Shown in pieces: positions 21,626 to 29,981 of a stretch of DNA of 33,054 bases. This DNA is from a virus: positions 1 to 33,054 of IMG/VR virus record IMGVR_UViG_3300017740_000034; one strand, given 5' to 3'. Within the stretch, counting starts at the first letter, position 1; each line of letters starts with the position of its first letter. A program made the position numbers and the translations under genes. The notes beneath the pieces were generated by a model that saw nothing but the letters and a program-made list of their open reading frames with translations, had not been told where the DNA came from and made no database searches.

Positions 21626-22467
21626 TGGGACTAACTAATATTAAACATATACAAACTATATTAATTACAGGTAAAGTAGGAACGGGTAAATCAACAAAGG
21701 CAAAAACCTTTGTAGAAAACCCCATTATTCTATACGCTAATGATATTGATTTTGATGTAGGGGCATTTCCTGTGGAGCATGGTATTATTATTGAAGATGT
21801 TCATTATAAACCAGACAAAAGTTCAATACTTGATATTATTAGAAAATACAGAGGACAAATAGTTCTTACTTCCATTAATCAAAAAAGCGTACCTAAAGAA
21901 ATCTTTGCTATGTGTAAAGTAAAAAGAGCAGGTTCTAAAGATTTCTTAAAAGAACAAATTCAGGAATTAGCCCCTCATTCGGTTGCCCCTGTAACTTGGG
22001 AAAGAGATACTTATTCATTAGTATATGAGTACCTAAAAGAAACAGACAGGGAGTTAATTCGCAATCTTCTTCTTTTTAATAAACCCTCTGATACTCAGAT
22101 TGTTAGTTGGTTAGCAGAAAACATGCACCCTAATAGATTATTATTTATTGATGGAGTAGTTAAGAGAAGATGGAAACAAAGATATTTTTATGAGATGTTA
22201 GCCTATGCTCATGACGGTAATGTAGTAGGTAGATTAAATATGCCTACTAGAAGAAAGTATTCTAAAGTACCTTCTTTGTCTAGAAGACTTAAAGTAAAGA
22301 ATCCACAAGTGTTACAGCAACTTCTTATGGATGAAGACTTCAAAACTTGGGCAAGAAAGAAATTAAATAATGGCGAGTGCAGAATACTAAAAATGGGCGA
22401 AAAGAAAAGAAGGAAAAAAACAACACCAATAATAATAAACCAATCTTCACTGGAGGATTTTATATGA
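21625..22467 (+). CDS. P-loop ATPase with C-terminal PIP box (RFC large-subunit-like)
   Basis: 280 aa. Walker A GKVGTGKST (16-24) begins an AAA+-like domain; a clear Walker B is not seen. A helical region follows. The basic tail ends QSSLEDFI (273-280), a PCNA-interacting peptide (Qxx[LI]xxF-hydrophobic) as found at the end of archaeal RFC large subunits. The RFC small subunit is encoded 500 bases downstream. It is much shorter than cellular RFCL (about 480 aa), so a reduced viral clamp-loader arm is the best reading; another clamp-tethered ATPase is possible. Confidence 0.6.
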   Translation: MGLTNIKHIQTILITGKVGTGKSTKAKTFVENPIILYANDIDFDVGAFPVEHGIIIEDVHYKPDKSSILDIIRKYRGQIVLTSINQKSVPKEIFAMCKVKRAGSKDFLKEQIQELAPHSVAPVTWERDTYSLVYEYLKETDRELIRNLLLFNKPSDTQIVSWLAENMHPNRLLFIDGVVKRRWKQRYFYEMLAYAHDGNVVGRLNMPTRRKYSKVPSLSRRLKVKNPQVLQQLLMDEDFKTWARKKLNNGECRILKMGEKKRRKKTTPIIINQSSLEDFI

Positions 22468-22685
22468 AAAATAGAAAACTAATAGATAAAATGATAATAT
22501 TGATAGGTAACGAAGAGTTATCTAGCGCACAAATAATCCATAGACTTAAAGAGAATGGATATAATAAAAGAGGATATTCGTTTACAAGTCAACAAATATC
22601 TGTAATACTTTCAAAAAATAATAACTTTGAAAGAACTAATAAAAAAGGAAAACTGGCAACATGGAGAAATAGATATGTCAGATAA
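22464..22685 (+). CDS. Small winged-helix-like protein
   Basis: 73 aa from ATG behind TGGAGG. Pattern of helix, helix (SSAQIIHRLKENG), recognition helix (TSQQISVILSKNNNF) and wing (ERTNKKGKLATWRN) fits a winged helix-turn-helix. Basic, so probably DNA-binding. It lies between the two clamp-loader genes. A longer upstream frame from 22377 would overlap the PIP-box coding end and is rejected. Confidence 0.6.
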   Translation: MKNRKLIDKMIILIGNEELSSAQIIHRLKENGYNKRGYSFTSQQISVILSKNNNFERTNKKGKLATWRNRYVR

Positions 22686-22953
22686 ACAAGAAGATTATTC
22701 AAAATGGCATACTTATGGTTCTAGATTTTTAGACCCTACAACTGCTAGAGGTTCACCTATTTTCTGTAAGGAATGTAATAAAAAGGTAAGAACTATGGTT
22801 AGAAATCCTAAGTTTACTACACTTAGAGATGGAACGCCTTATAGAGAATATGATTCTAAATGGGATAGAAAATATGATTGTCCTTGTGGGAAATGGAATA
22901 CCCCATACTTGGATTTAACTGAAGAAGAAATGAAAATATGGAGGAATGAATAA
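22675..22953 (+). CDS. Zinc-binding hypothetical protein
   Basis: 92 aa from ATG nine bases after GGAG. Two cysteine pairs, FCKECNKK and CPCGKW, about 40 residues apart suggest one zinc site. It ends at the first base of the RFC small subunit gene. Acidic C-terminus. Unknown; co-translated with RFC. Confidence 0.65.
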   Translation: MSDKQEDYSKWHTYGSRFLDPTTARGSPIFCKECNKKVRTMVRNPKFTTLRDGTPYREYDSKWDRKYDCPCGKWNTPYLDLTEEEMKIWRNE

Positions 22954-23864
22954 TGTTATGGACAGAAAAATATAGACCCGCTTTACTAAGCGAAATAAAA
23001 GGACAAGAACACTTTACTATGGATGCTAAAAGTTGGGCACAAGAAAAAAACATGCCTAATGTATTAATCTTTGGAAATCCGGGAAATGGGAAAACTACTG
23101 CTGGTATTGTTCTAAGTAAAGAAATACTAGGTGAAACTTTTAGAGATAACTATGTAGAAGTAAATGCTTCTGATGATAGAAGACTAGAGACAGTTAGAAC
23201 TACGATTAAGAATATCGCTCAAAGTGGCACTATTGGAGATGTACCATTTAGAATTGTATTACTAGATGAAATGGATGGTATGACTAATGATGCTCAAAAT
23301 GCATTAAAGCGCATTATGGAAAGATACTCTGCTAATATAAGATTCATTATTACTTGTAATGATAGAAATAAAATTATCTTTGCACTTCAAAGCAGGTGTG
23401 CAAACTATCATTTCAAACCTCTTTCTAATGAAGACATGATTGAAGTAATGACTTCTATTCTTGATAGTGAAGGAATAACTCGATTCTCCCAAGATGAAAT
23501 AGGGTCTTTTATATATGCTATGAACGGTGATATGCGGAGGGCGATTACCGAGTTACAAGCAGCAAAGGCTAGTAATTCAACCCTCAACAAACAAATAGCG
23601 ATTGGTTTAACTGACTATAATAAATTACTAATATCAATAACAAATAAAAATTCTAATTCTTTAGACAGTATTCATAACCTTTTGCACGATGGTAAATCTA
23701 TTAGAGAAATCTGTGTCGGATTACATGAAGCGGTAATTAATTCAGAAGGATTAGACAATAATATTAAATTCAAGTTCTTACGAACAATAGGAGAAAGCGA
23801 ATGGCGTTCCAATACAATGACCCCAAAATTATTAGCCTCTTGGTTAATAGGACAGTTATTGTAG
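22953..23864 (+). CDS. rfcS: Replication factor C small subunit (clamp loader)
   Basis: 303 aa (cellular about 320). N-terminal WTEKYRP is the RFC signature. Walker A GNPGNGKTT (41-49), Walker B LLDEMD (103-108; Met replaces the usual Ala) and SRC with the arginine finger (147-149) are intact. It uses ATP to open and load the PCNA clamp on primed DNA. The clamp gene lies at 27128 and the PIP-box P-loop protein at 21625. The start overlaps the preceding stop, with ATGGAGG upstream. Confidence 0.95.
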   Translation: MLWTEKYRPALLSEIKGQEHFTMDAKSWAQEKNMPNVLIFGNPGNGKTTAGIVLSKEILGETFRDNYVEVNASDDRRLETVRTTIKNIAQSGTIGDVPFRIVLLDEMDGMTNDAQNALKRIMERYSANIRFIITCNDRNKIIFALQSRCANYHFKPLSNEDMIEVMTSILDSEGITRFSQDEIGSFIYAMNGDMRRAITELQAAKASNSTLNKQIAIGLTDYNKLLISITNKNSNSLDSIHNLLHDGKSIREICVGLHEAVINSEGLDNNIKFKFLRTIGESEWRSNTMTPKLLASWLIGQLL

Positions 23865-23897
23865 GAAAAAAAATAAAAAAAATAAAGGTGAAAAAAT

Positions 23898-25115
23898 ATG
23901 GATGAAAATATGAAAAATGAAATACTAAAAGGTGCTGAAGTCATAGGCTTGAGTGCAGAAGAAGGTATGAGTAAGTTTGAAGAGATTTGCTCGGAAAATA
24001 GCATAGAGACAACAAACCCTATATCAAAGGGTCTTTGGCGTAACTTTGTTGCTAATACCCGAAGAAGTCAAAGTAATGATAGTAATAAAGAAGGAAACAG
24101 CGATGATTCCTTTTACAAGTCAGCCTTTGGTTTCTTTGTATCTTTAGATGCAGCAAGAGATATGATGGCATATAATAGGTCGAGAGCGAAAGAAGAGTTT
24201 ATCCGTGATGCGGATAATGCTTTAGAAAAGGGTATTGTTGCAGTAGCAAATCAAAATGCTTTGGGTAAGTGGGTTGTTTCCCGCTATCATAATGGCGAAT
24301 ATGATGAGAAAACTCTAACTACTCTTCCTTCAGGAACAGAAGAAACAGAAGACGGTAGATTCTTTATTCCTCTAGATAATACTCCCGTTTATATGAACGG
24401 TGGTAAGAACAATAACTATGGAAAACCTCTTCCTTCTGAACAAATGAGAAGAAGCGGTATTTTCTATGGTTCTTTAGGAACAGGAGAAATGCAGCCTTAT
24501 TACTTCTCATATAAGAATCAGGGCGGAGTTGATTTCACACCAAATACTTTTGAATGGTGTCATTTCCTTTGTGTTCTTGGTTCTAATGGGACTGATATTT
24601 ATGGTGCTAAACAATTAACTGTTGATAGTTTGACTCTAAATTCAGAAATGGATAAAGAGAATGACTTGTATCGTGATATGTCTAACTATGACTTTGAGGA
24701 TTGTCTAAGAAACAACTTTAGTAGTCACTTAGTTCCTTTGGTTGAAATGGATAGAGCGCATATTCAGAGACAAGCACTTCCTTCTAAGGAAAGATTTGTT
24801 ATTACAGACGGTACAGTTTGTAATATGAATATGACCCCAACTAAAAATGGTAATAGAATCATTAATCTAACTGATTTAAATGCAGAAATATCTTATGATA
24901 ATGATGGCATTACAACTTGTTGGATTCCAAGTCATTTAACTCTTGACTTTGGTATTGGTTCTTCTGTTATTGTTGTTGGTCGTACAAGTCAAAGAACAAC
25001 TGATGAAGGCGTTGAACCTGTAACTATTAATGTAGCAGGGGTTTATTGTGTTATTAAGCATGGTAATGCTGTTGAAGTATCTCAACCGATTGAGGAAGAC
25101 TTTGATTGGTTTTGA
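23898..25115 (+). CDS. Probable ssDNA-binding protein (RPA/SSB-like)
   Basis: 405 aa. The central and C-terminal parts are beta-rich with OB-fold-like strands (IGSSVIVVGRTSQR, then TINVAGVYCVIKHG). The chain ends in an acidic, aromatic tip EEDFDWF, like the SSB tail (DDDIPF) that recruits partners. An N-terminal helical region and a Ser/Asn-rich linker (about 57-70) precede. It directly follows the clamp loader and precedes RecA/PCNA/PolB, the usual place for an SSB. The leader GAAAAAAAAATAAAAAAAATAAAGG could hold a weak promoter. Assignment is inferred from tail, fold impression and context. Confidence 0.5.
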   Translation: MDENMKNEILKGAEVIGLSAEEGMSKFEEICSENSIETTNPISKGLWRNFVANTRRSQSNDSNKEGNSDDSFYKSAFGFFVSLDAARDMMAYNRSRAKEEFIRDADNALEKGIVAVANQNALGKWVVSRYHNGEYDEKTLTTLPSGTEETEDGRFFIPLDNTPVYMNGGKNNNYGKPLPSEQMRRSGIFYGSLGTGEMQPYYFSYKNQGGVDFTPNTFEWCHFLCVLGSNGTDIYGAKQLTVDSLTLNSEMDKENDLYRDMSNYDFEDCLRNNFSSHLVPLVEMDRAHIQRQALPSKERFVITDGTVCNMNMTPTKNGNRIINLTDLNAEISYDNDGITTCWIPSHLTLDFGIGSSVIVVGRTSQRTTDEGVEPVTINVAGVYCVIKHGNAVEVSQPIEEDFDWF

Positions 25116-25127
25116 AATGAAACTCCG

Positions 25128-25224
25128 TCTAATCTCCCCTAGAAATGCCGTACCGTTATTGTTTTCGGTAACATAGTGGGGTATGATGCGTTGGCGACAT
25201 TACAGAATTCATGTCGAGATTAGA
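25128..25224 (+). ncRNA. Multi-branched RNA fold D after SSB-like gene
   Basis: TCTAATCTC (25128-25136) pairs perfectly with GAGATTAGA (25216-25224), closing two hairpins. The first is CC/CTA (25137-25141) with TAG-GG (25174-25179, one bulged T), topped by TACCG/CGGTA (25151-25155/25166-25170). The second is GACAT/ATGTC (25196-25200/25211-25215). It starts 13 bases after a stop codon, in a 191-base gap without a gene. It is a strong candidate for a structured leader or small RNA. The class is not recognised. Confidence 0.55.
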
Positions 25225-25232
25225 AACTTAGC

Positions 25233-25290
25233 AAGGTAAGTGTGACTTGTGGAGCAATTGACACTCAATTAGGTGCGAAGCCTATACCTT
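25233..25290 (+). ncRNA. Three-way-junction RNA E abutting the next start
   Basis: P1 AAGGTA (25233-25238) with TACCTT (25285-25290); P2 AGTGT (25239-25243) with ACACT (25261-25265); P3 TAGG (25270-25273) with CCTA (25281-25284). P1/P2 and P3/P1 are contiguous, so helices can stack coaxially. P1 ends four bases before GGAGG (25294-25298) of the gene at 25307. This is the geometry of a translational switch or a protein-bound leader. No known riboswitch class is matched from memory. Confidence 0.5.
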
Positions 25291-25306
25291 TACGGAGGAA
25301 ATAATA

Positions 25307-25561
25307 ATGAAAGATATTAAAAAAAATAGATATTTACTAAAAAAGAATAGTTATATTATTGACCTGTTTAATGTTGATTTTATAACTTGGAAAGAGAACG
25401 AAAAAGAAGAAGGTACTTACTGGGTTAAGTTACATATGGGCAACAAAGAGGCTAGATATGTAAGCAGAGATATTGATGATTTACAATTGTTATTGATTCA
25501 ATGGACTAATGTAAGAGGCTTAGAAATAGAAATAGAAATAGATGAAATAAAAGGTGATTAA
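25307..25561 (+). CDS. Small hypothetical protein behind RNA folds
   Basis: 84 aa, beta-rich, basic at the N-terminus and acidic at the C-terminus (EIEIEIDEIKGD). GGAGG stands eight bases before the ATG and follows directly on RNA fold E. It is the first gene of the recombinase-PCNA-PolB run. Not recognised. Confidence 0.65.
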   Translation: MKDIKKNRYLLKKNSYIIDLFNVDFITWKENEKEEGTYWVKLHMGNKEARYVSRDIDDLQLLLIQWTNVRGLEIEIEIDEIKGD

Positions 25562-25563
25562 AT

Positions 25564-26385
25564 ATGGGATTAACAAGTAACAATGGTAATACAGCAGTAG
25601 CGAATGATATGCAGAACAATACAAGAGTTTCTGCATTTCAAGATAAACTAAAGAAACAAACGGAAGAAAGGCTTTCTAGAAATAACCGTCTAATTTGCGG
25701 TATTTGGGGCGAACCTAAGACAGTTAAAAGTGGACTGGCTTTAGACTTTCCTAATAAACAAATATATGTTTTAGACTGGGATGATGGTTGCGAACCAACA
25801 TGGCGACAGAATCATGAAATGACTGATAGAATTACCTTATGGAATCCTGAAGTTAGAAACTCTAATGGTGAATTAGATATTCAAAAGTCTGAAGCAAATT
25901 CAGAAGATTTTGTATTGTTTGTTAAGCAACAAATTGAGCAAGGTGAAGATGTTTTGTTTGTATTTGATGGGATAGACAAATGGTTAGATTGTTGCACACT
26001 TCATGTAACAGGTTCTTCTAAGATAGGAAAGCCCCAAAAGATGAAGTTTGAATGGGGTAAAAGAAACGCTCCATTTTATTCATTACTGATGATGTGTAAG
26101 AACCTTAATTGTGACCAAATATATATTACTCATGCTAAAGCAGATTATGGTGCAACTGGTGAAGTAGTAGGTTCTAAACCTAATTGGCACAACTGGGGCG
26201 ATTATCTATATCAGATTATTAATACTCGAAGAACACGCAAAAAGAATGATGTCGTATATAAGTCAGAACTACTTAGTAGTAAGACTAATACCGAATTAGT
26301 CGGTAAGACTTGGGAAACATTAACTGTTGGTTCAGGTAATGTTTCATGGAATGGCATCAAAGAACTAAGAGAGGGATTAATATGA
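25564..26385 (+). CDS. Sak4/RadA-like RecA-fold ATPase
   Basis: 273 aa. The P-loop GEPKTVKS (49-56) has Val before Lys where Gly is usual, a variation seen in phage Sak4-type ATPases. Walker B is VLFVFDG (130-136), with KWLD behind it. The strand YVLDWDDG (68-75) after the P-loop and the late YITHAKAD are also typical. These single-domain RecA relatives aid annealing and recombination. It sits just upstream of ParB-like and PCNA genes. GGTGATTAAAT precedes the start. It lacks a PIP box. Confidence 0.75.
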   Translation: MGLTSNNGNTAVANDMQNNTRVSAFQDKLKKQTEERLSRNNRLICGIWGEPKTVKSGLALDFPNKQIYVLDWDDGCEPTWRQNHEMTDRITLWNPEVRNSNGELDIQKSEANSEDFVLFVKQQIEQGEDVLFVFDGIDKWLDCCTLHVTGSSKIGKPQKMKFEWGKRNAPFYSLLMMCKNLNCDQIYITHAKADYGATGEVVGSKPNWHNWGDYLYQIINTRRTRKKNDVVYKSELLSSKTNTELVGKTWETLTVGSGNVSWNGIKELREGLI

Positions 26386-27122
26386 AAACAAAATATACAT
26401 TAATAGAAATTAAGCCTAATGATAAAATTGGGTTTATTACAGGAAATCGAGAAGTAAATGCTTCTTCTGTTGCTAAACTGAAAACGAGCATGGAAAAATG
26501 GGGTATTTTAACAACTATTACTGTTACTAAGTATAGAAATAGATATTTTATTATTGACGGACAACATAGATATACTGCGGCTAAAGAATTAGGTCTAATA
26601 ATTCCTGCAATTGTGGTTCCTAGAGACAGTCTTAATGTTATTATTGATTTAAATACTATTCAAAAGAATTGGAGTCTAAATAATTATGTGGATTTCTTTG
26701 CATCTAATGATGATAAAAAGTTAGCAGAACCTTATGAAATATTAAAAGATATTCATTTAGAGAGTGGATTAAATTATACTGCTTTATGTAGGATTTATAG
26801 TAAGGGTGGTTTAACTGCCTTTAAAAGAGGCAATCTAGAATTAGATAATATGGAATTTGCTTATAGTTTTATTAATTATCTTGCTGAAATAGCACCATAT
26901 GTTCCTTTTGCTAGAAGTGCAAGATTTATTGATGGTTATATTAGAATAGTTAAGAATGAGAATTATTCCCATAAAAGAATGATGGTTAAATTAAAACTGA
27001 ATGAAAAGAGACAAAAGTATTCTATGGATGGAGAAAGTAAGCCTTCATCTTATGGAAGACTTATGCAAGATATTTATAACCTAAATCAAAGTAAGAACCT
27101 CGTAATGTTCCATAAGTGGTGA
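26382..27122 (+). CDS. ParB/Srx-fold protein
   Basis: 246 aa from ATG after GAGGGATTAAT; an in-frame ATG at 26346 lies in the preceding gene. The ParB-type nucleotide-binding motif is DGQHRYTAAKEL (59-70). Before it, VNASSVAKLKTSMEKWGIL matches the usual 'v..L..SI...G...P' stretch. Downstream is a helical domain of about 170 residues. Viral ParB-fold proteins may act in partition, transcription control or as nucleases; CTP binding is known for true ParB. Which applies cannot be told. Confidence 0.75.
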   Translation: MKTKYTLIEIKPNDKIGFITGNREVNASSVAKLKTSMEKWGILTTITVTKYRNRYFIIDGQHRYTAAKELGLIIPAIVVPRDSLNVIIDLNTIQKNWSLNNYVDFFASNDDKKLAEPYEILKDIHLESGLNYTALCRIYSKGGLTAFKRGNLELDNMEFAYSFINYLAEIAPYVPFARSARFIDGYIRIVKNENYSHKRMMVKLKLNEKRQKYSMDGESKPSSYGRLMQDIYNLNQSKNLVMFHKW

Positions 27123-27127
27123 AATGA

Positions 27128-27898
27128 ATGAAATTTACAGTTGATTGTGATTCACTAAGTAAAGCATTAGATAGCGTACAAGTAAAAGGTAAAGGCTCAA
27201 CAGGAAATGGTTTCGGTAATACTTCTTTTGGAACATACGCTGATATTGTAGTTAGTGGAAATAATTTAAGCGTTTGGAATGCCAATGCTACATTTTGTGC
27301 TAAGGTTGATATTGTTCTAGAAGGTGAAACAATAGATGGAACAGTATGTGTTGATAGCCGTACTATTATTCCTTATCTAAAATCATTTGAAGAAACAGTA
27401 ACCTTTTCTATTGGTGATTTTATTGCTATGAATAGTGATGTTAAAAAGGCATCAGTACCTAGAGTAGTTACTCATCCAAATGCTGATTCTTTGAATAGAT
27501 TAAAAAATATGCTCAATCATATTAGATATGAGATTCGACCCGAAACATTATTTACATTCGGTAATTCTAACTTTGAAGGGGCATTTACTGTTACTCAAAA
27601 ACAACTCAAGGAAGCAATTAAAAATTGTGAAATAGTTAAAAGTGGAATATATAAATTTGATTACAATAACAACCTTCTTACTGTTTCTTCTAGAGAAAAT
27701 GTAATGAATAAGTATGAGGAAGTAATTACTCCTGTATTTCCTATTGGGGAACCAGCAACGGTTGAGTTTAGTAATGCAGTATATTCTTTCTTTGATTCAC
27801 CTCAACTAATAAATATATACATGAGAGATGAGTTTCCGCTATTATTAGTTTCTACTGATAGAGTATTACTCAAAGCACCTACCGTTAACGGGGATTAA
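27128..27898 (+). CDS. pcna: Sliding clamp (PCNA-like)
   Basis: 256 aa, the length of archaeal PCNA (about 250) and not of bacterial DnaN (about 370). The start MKFTVDCDSLSKALDSVQ and the end MRDEFPLLLVSTDRVLLKAP match the clamp pattern of first strand-helix and last strands. Low similarity to cellular PCNA is expected in viruses. It should encircle DNA and bind the PIP boxes ending PolB (QTSLEEWF) and the RFC-like protein (QSSLEDFI). It lies between the ParB-like gene and PolB. Confidence 0.8.
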   Translation: MKFTVDCDSLSKALDSVQVKGKGSTGNGFGNTSFGTYADIVVSGNNLSVWNANATFCAKVDIVLEGETIDGTVCVDSRTIIPYLKSFEETVTFSIGDFIAMNSDVKKASVPRVVTHPNADSLNRLKNMLNHIRYEIRPETLFTFGNSNFEGAFTVTQKQLKEAIKNCEIVKSGIYKFDYNNNLLTVSSRENVMNKYEEVITPVFPIGEPATVEFSNAVYSFFDSPQLINIYMRDEFPLLLVSTDRVLLKAPTVNGD

Positions 27899-27900
27899 TA

Positions 27901-29568
27901 ATGATAATAAATAAGATGAAAGACGGCAAAACCATATATAAGTCTTGGAGAGAAAATGGAGAAAGACGATTTGATATGGTAGAATTTAAACCGTATTTTT
28001 TTGTTGAGGCCGATGTCTTAGAACCAAGAACATATTCTCCTTCTAAGTATCTAACTAGAGATTTTGAGTATGTTACTGGTGATTCAATTAACATTAATAA
28101 AGTACCTCTAAAGAAAGTATATGTAGAAAATTCTTATGATATTAAAGAAGCAAGAAAGTTGTTTTCTAAAACCTATGAAGCAGATGTTCCACTACATTTT
28201 AGATATTGTGTAGATGAAATAGAGGAAATGCCCGAATACAATATGCGTAAGTGGTATTGGGATATGGAATGGCAACAAGGCGGAGAACATCATGATAAGA
28301 TTACTACTATTGTAATGTATGATAATTATGATAAAAACTACTTTCAGTGGGTTTGGTTTCCTGATGAAACGCCTATTGATGATAATGTTTTTGATTCAGC
28401 AAAGTGGAGTAATACTATTATTTTTTCTAACGAAAAAGACATGATTGAAAACTTTATGACAACTATGGTTGTAAAAGACCCCGATATGTTAATTGCTTGG
28501 TTTGGTAATTTTGCTGATGTTCCTAAATTACTTAACAGGGCTTGTATTCTTGGATTAAACCCTTGTGTAATGTCTCCAATCGGTTCAATTAAAGGGGTAA
28601 AGAAGGTGAAGGAAGGCTATTCTTTTGCTTATGCTGAAAAAGGATTCACTCCGATAGAACAGCCCATAGGTGGCCGCATAACCCTTAGTTTAGAAGTAGC
28701 CTTTGAGCGACAATGGAATGATTCTCAAAGGGGTACGCTACCATCTTTAAGTCTTGATTATATCGGTAATATGGTTCTTAATAAAAAGAAACTGGTTTCA
28801 GAAAAGTTTCCTGATACAAATGAATTTTATAGAAAGGCATGGTTAGAAGATACAGAGACTTATTTATCTTATGCTATTAAAGATGTAGAGTTGATTGTTG
28901 AACTAGATGAAACAAATTATTGTAGCGAAGCAATACTTTCATTACAAAGATTACTAAAAGCACCATTCGATGCTTGTTTCTATGCTAGTCATATGGGTTC
29001 TATTTACTTTATGCGTAATGCTTGGTGGAAAGCACCAACAGGTAAAAAGGTTGAGAATAGACAAGAGTATGAAGGAGCCATGATTTATGACCCATTAAGT
29101 GAAGGAACAAACGGATTACATCTTAATGTAGCCGCTTTTGATTTCGCTGGTCTATATCCTAGTATGATGATTTCACGCAATATATCGTTTGAAACTAAGT
29201 CAGAAGAACCAACTGCATTTGGAGTCAATATCTTAACTCCAAGAGATTTCAGCGAAGTTAAGCATGTTAAGATGTTATATTATAAAACAGATGAACTTGG
29301 TTTATTGCCAAAAGCGGTACTTGAATTGAAGGAGTTGCGGAATGAATATAAGCGTCTTATGCGAGAGGCAAGAGAATCAGACAATGGAGAATATGCTAAG
29401 TGGTATAATAATCAAATGGCAGTAAAAAGATTAATGGCCTCATTTTACGGAATTGTTGCCTTTCAAGGCTTTGGATGGGCTGATGTTGATTTAGCCGCAA
29501 GTATAACAGCAAGTGCTAGAGAAGCAATTAGATTAGCGGCATTCAAAGCAAAGGAGATGGAAGTATGA
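27901..29568 (+). CDS. polB: Family B DNA polymerase, N-terminal piece (exonuclease, palm, fingers)
   Basis: 555 aa. Exonuclease sites: Exo I D121/E123 (WYWDMEW), Exo II around NFADVPKL (203-210) and Exo III Y324/D328 (YAIKD). Polymerase motif A is FDFAGLYPS (413-421) and motif B KRLMASFYG (509-517), with Ala where Asn is usual. The chain stops shortly after the fingers, before motif C, which is encoded 0.9 kb downstream in a separate gene (30444). The break is thus at a domain-compatible site. No intein motif is visible at the end (KEMEV). Two chains must assemble for activity. Confidence 0.93.
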   Translation: MIINKMKDGKTIYKSWRENGERRFDMVEFKPYFFVEADVLEPRTYSPSKYLTRDFEYVTGDSININKVPLKKVYVENSYDIKEARKLFSKTYEADVPLHFRYCVDEIEEMPEYNMRKWYWDMEWQQGGEHHDKITTIVMYDNYDKNYFQWVWFPDETPIDDNVFDSAKWSNTIIFSNEKDMIENFMTTMVVKDPDMLIAWFGNFADVPKLLNRACILGLNPCVMSPIGSIKGVKKVKEGYSFAYAEKGFTPIEQPIGGRITLSLEVAFERQWNDSQRGTLPSLSLDYIGNMVLNKKKLVSEKFPDTNEFYRKAWLEDTETYLSYAIKDVELIVELDETNYCSEAILSLQRLLKAPFDACFYASHMGSIYFMRNAWWKAPTGKKVENRQEYEGAMIYDPLSEGTNGLHLNVAAFDFAGLYPSMMISRNISFETKSEEPTAFGVNILTPRDFSEVKHVKMLYYKTDELGLLPKAVLELKELRNEYKRLMREARESDNGEYAKWYNNQMAVKRLMASFYGIVAFQGFGWADVDLAASITASAREAIRLAAFKAKEMEV

Positions 29569-29699
29569 GATGTTTACAATGTAAAGAAGGAACACTTAAA
29601 TTAGTAAAATACGAAGTAAAGAAGAAAGCATCGTATTATCCCGCAGTTAAGAAAGGTTTATTAGAATGTGATAAATGCGGTTATAGGGAGGTATTATAA
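29565..29699 (+). CDS. Mini zinc ribbon inside the polB split
   Basis: 44 aa. CLQC (3-6) and CDKC (35-38) around a Lys-rich middle. ATGA overlap with the polymerase piece shows coupled translation, with AAGGAGATGG as ribosome site. It could be an accessory subunit bridging the polymerase halves, or an unrelated insertion. Confidence 0.65.
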   Translation: MRCLQCKEGTLKLVKYEVKKKASYYPAVKKGLLECDKCGYREVL

Positions 29700-29872
29700 T
29701 GACAATGACAAAATATGTAACAGTAAAAGTATCATACGATACAGAAGAAACTTGGAATACTACTTTACAAGAAATAAAAGAACTATTTCAAATGATGAAT
29801 AACTTAAAGCGTAATGCTATTATTCTTGATATTGAACAAGGTGTTAATAATGATGATGGACAAGACGAATGA
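29699..29872 (+). CDS. Small hypothetical protein inside the polB split
   Basis: 57 aa. The ATG overlaps the preceding TAA by one base, behind AGGGAGGT. A beta strand (KYVTVKVSYD), a helix (TTLQEIKELFQMMNN) and a strand (AIILDIE) suggest a small folded domain with an acidic tail. Unknown. Confidence 0.6.
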   Translation: MTMTKYVTVKVSYDTEETWNTTLQEIKELFQMMNNLKRNAIILDIEQGVNNDDGQDE

Positions 29873-29981
29873 GTTATTAGAAGAATTGCTGGCTATGATA
29901 GCAAGAAGTAACAAGATATTAATGATGGTAAATATCGTAAACATAGCAACCATTATAACAATAGTGACGGTGATAATATGA
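29856..29981 (+). CDS. Membrane micro-protein inside the polB split
   Basis: 41 aa. An acidic/helical start (MDKTNELLEELLAMI) and a hydrophobic end (MMVNIVNIATIITIVTVII) make a tail-anchored membrane peptide. It overlaps the preceding gene by 17 bases and the next by four (ATGA). AAGGTG lies upstream. An odd passenger between polymerase halves. Confidence 0.5.
   Translation: MDKTNELLEELLAMIARSNKILMMVNIVNIATIITIVTVII

Noticed and set aside
27128-27898. Bacterial DnaN clamp
   Set aside because: The first residues resemble DnaN, but 256 aa holds two clamp domains as in PCNA, and all partners are archaeal-type with PIP boxes.
29540-29568. Split intein at the polB break
   Set aside because: The first piece ends directly after the fingers, and the second begins at motif C; there is no N-intein start (Cys/Ser block A) or C-terminal His-Asn before motif C.
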